Assembly: GCA_947178565.1 (NCBI GenBank)
Contig: CAMWYV010000051.1
Span: 1 to 7,331 of the forward strand
Direction of reading: 5' to 3'
From: an uncultured Porphyromonadaceae bacterium
GTDB taxonomy: Bacteria; Bacteroidota; Bacteroidia; Bacteroidales; Muribaculaceae
DNA length: 7,331 nt
Part shown: in pieces, positions 6,477 through 7,331 of the stretch
Numbering within the stretch: position 1 is the stretch's first letter
Layout of the letters: each line of letters begins with the position of its first letter
Translations under genes and position numbers: made by a program
The notes under the pieces: model-generated
Database searches by the model: none
The model's input: the letters and a program-made list of their open reading frames with translations, nothing else
What the model was told of the DNA's origin: nothing

Positions 6477-7331
6477 TTATCTTAAAATATTTTTTATGGC
6501 GACACCGATATTTGCAGCGATGTCACCTGCTGTTACACCATAATCACCTTGAGTTTCCTGCGCTATTTCTCCTGCAAGCCCGTGGATATACGCTCCTATG
6601 GCAGCGCTGACTTCAGGTTTGTATCCTTGTGCCATAAGCGATGTGATTACACCGGTGAGCACATCGCCACTTCCAGGTGTTGCCATAGCAGGACATCCGG
6701 TAGGGTTGAAATAAACCAGACGGTCACAGCGCACCAGAGCTGTGTAGCGACCTTTCAGAAGAATAAGAATTTTGTGAATGCGAGCGACTTCAATGGCTTT
6801 TAGCAAGCGGGCTTCATCGGTGGGATGATCACCGAAAATGCGGTCAAATTCTCCTGCATGGGGAGTGAGGACAGACAATACCGGTATGTCGTTTATCAGG
6901 GTAGGACGGCGTGCTATGCAGTTTAACGCGTCGGCATCCAGCACCACAGGTCTCGTTCTTGACTGGAGGAATTGCTCAAGCGCGTTTTCAGTGATTTCAT
7001 GTGTTCCGATTCCGCAACCGATACCTATGGCTGAGTAATCATGTGCGGATTTCATATTGCCGATTACCAGCTTGTTTTTGTCAGTATCAGCCTCAAACAT
7101 CGCCTCAGGTACACTGCTTTGCAATATTTCGTAGCCGCACATAGGAGAATGCACGGTGAGTTTGCCTACTCCGGCTCTCAGCGCCCCTCGCGCAGCGAGA
7201 ACGGCTGCCCCCATCATACCATAACTTCCGGCAATAAGGAGTGCGGAACCGTAATCTGCCTTTGACGAGAACTGCCTTCTGGATCGCAGGAGTGCCTTTA
7301 TTTCTCCCGCTTCAATGAGATTGAATATGGT
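6477..7331 (-). CDS. nnrD: ADP-dependent NAD(P)H-hydrate dehydratase, probably the C-terminal half of bifunctional Nnr (partial)
   Basis: The frame is open to the right edge, giving 284 residues without the true start. The Met at 7215-7217 is internal: upstream codons read FSSKADYGSALLIAGSYG, the conserved entry of the dehydratase (usually fSHKGdfG..LLIAGS.G). Further family motifs are IGIGCGIG, DADALN, LTPHAGEF, LLKGRYTAL and PGSGDVLTG, with the catalytic Asp at 6663-6665. The enzyme dehydrates the S-form of NADH or NADPH hydrate using ADP, restoring cofactors damaged by heat, acid or enzyme side reactions. The charged stretch at the right edge (LIEAGEIKALLRSRRQF) resembles the linker after an N-terminal YjeF/NnrE epimerase domain, so the whole gene is probably bifunctional Nnr of about 500 residues; that half is outside the window. 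The substrate-site stretch reads GCPAMATPGSGD where GNPGMATGGTGD-like sequence is usual. DUF4831 follows 6 bp downstream. Confidence 0.95.
   Translation of the reverse strand, partial: TIFNLIEAGEIKALLRSRRQFSSKADYGSALLIAGSYGMMGAAVLAARGALRAGVGKLTVHSPMCGYEILQSSVPEAMFEADTDKNKLVIGNMKSAHDYSAIGIGCGIGTHEITENALEQFLQSRTRPVVLDADALNCIARRPTLINDIPVLSVLTPHAGEFDRIFGDHPTDEARLLKAIEVARIHKILILLKGRYTALVRCDRLVYFNPTGCPAMATPGSGDVLTGVITSLMAQGYKPEVSAAIGAYIHGLAGEIAQETQGDYGVTAGDIAANIGVAIKNILR

Noticed and set aside
6477..7217. Taking the Met at 7217 as the start of a 246-residue dehydratase
   Set aside because: The frame stays open to the right edge, and the upstream codons encode the conserved FSSKADYGSALLIAGSYG entry of the domain, so this Met is internal and the gene is cut by the window.

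Overview
The window looks like chromosomal DNA from a Bacteroidales bacterium, probably a gut commensal of the Bacteroidaceae/Muribaculaceae type. Three things suggest this: a promoter matching the Bacteroidetes consensus (TTTG, 19 bp, TAnnTTTG), A/T-rich leaders without Shine-Dalgarno sequences, and families that are mainly or wholly Bacteroidetes (DUF4831, a DUF3244-like secreted protein, and a serpin lipoprotein with acidic residues after the lipid-bearing Cys). Family names come from recognising motifs by eye; no database search was run.

Left part (1-2070). The last codons of an unidentified plus-strand gene are followed by a self-contained secreted-protein cassette. It has a consensus promoter (186-216), a small exported beta-rich protein (243-620), a lipoprotein serpin (677-1993) and a strong hairpin/U-tract terminator (2019-2069). 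This is the most accessory-looking part: the serpin has an unusual reactive-centre hinge, an extra segment of about 20 residues, and an abruptly AT-rich central block.

Middle (2071-5361). A minus-strand pair encodes a YbdG-like mechanosensitive channel (3530-4870) and, 19 bp downstream, a ModF-like ATPase with two fused nucleotide-binding domains (2071-3510), the first lacking catalytic residues. No molybdate transporter genes are visible. A DUF805 membrane protein (4972-5361) is divergent from the channel.

Right part (5400-7331). A minus-strand pair encodes an ADP-dependent NAD(P)H-hydrate dehydratase, cut by the right edge and probably the C-terminal half of the bifunctional epimerase/dehydratase Nnr, and 6 bp downstream a secreted DUF4831 protein. 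The dehydratase repairs damaged nicotinamide cofactors.

The window is densely coding. No gap exceeds about 125 bases, and no tRNA, rRNA, CRISPR array, insertion sequence or integrase was seen. I found no strong case for a wholly new multi-gene system. The best candidates for a second look are the serpin cassette with its unassigned small partner and the mechanosensitive channel/ModF-like ATPase pair.
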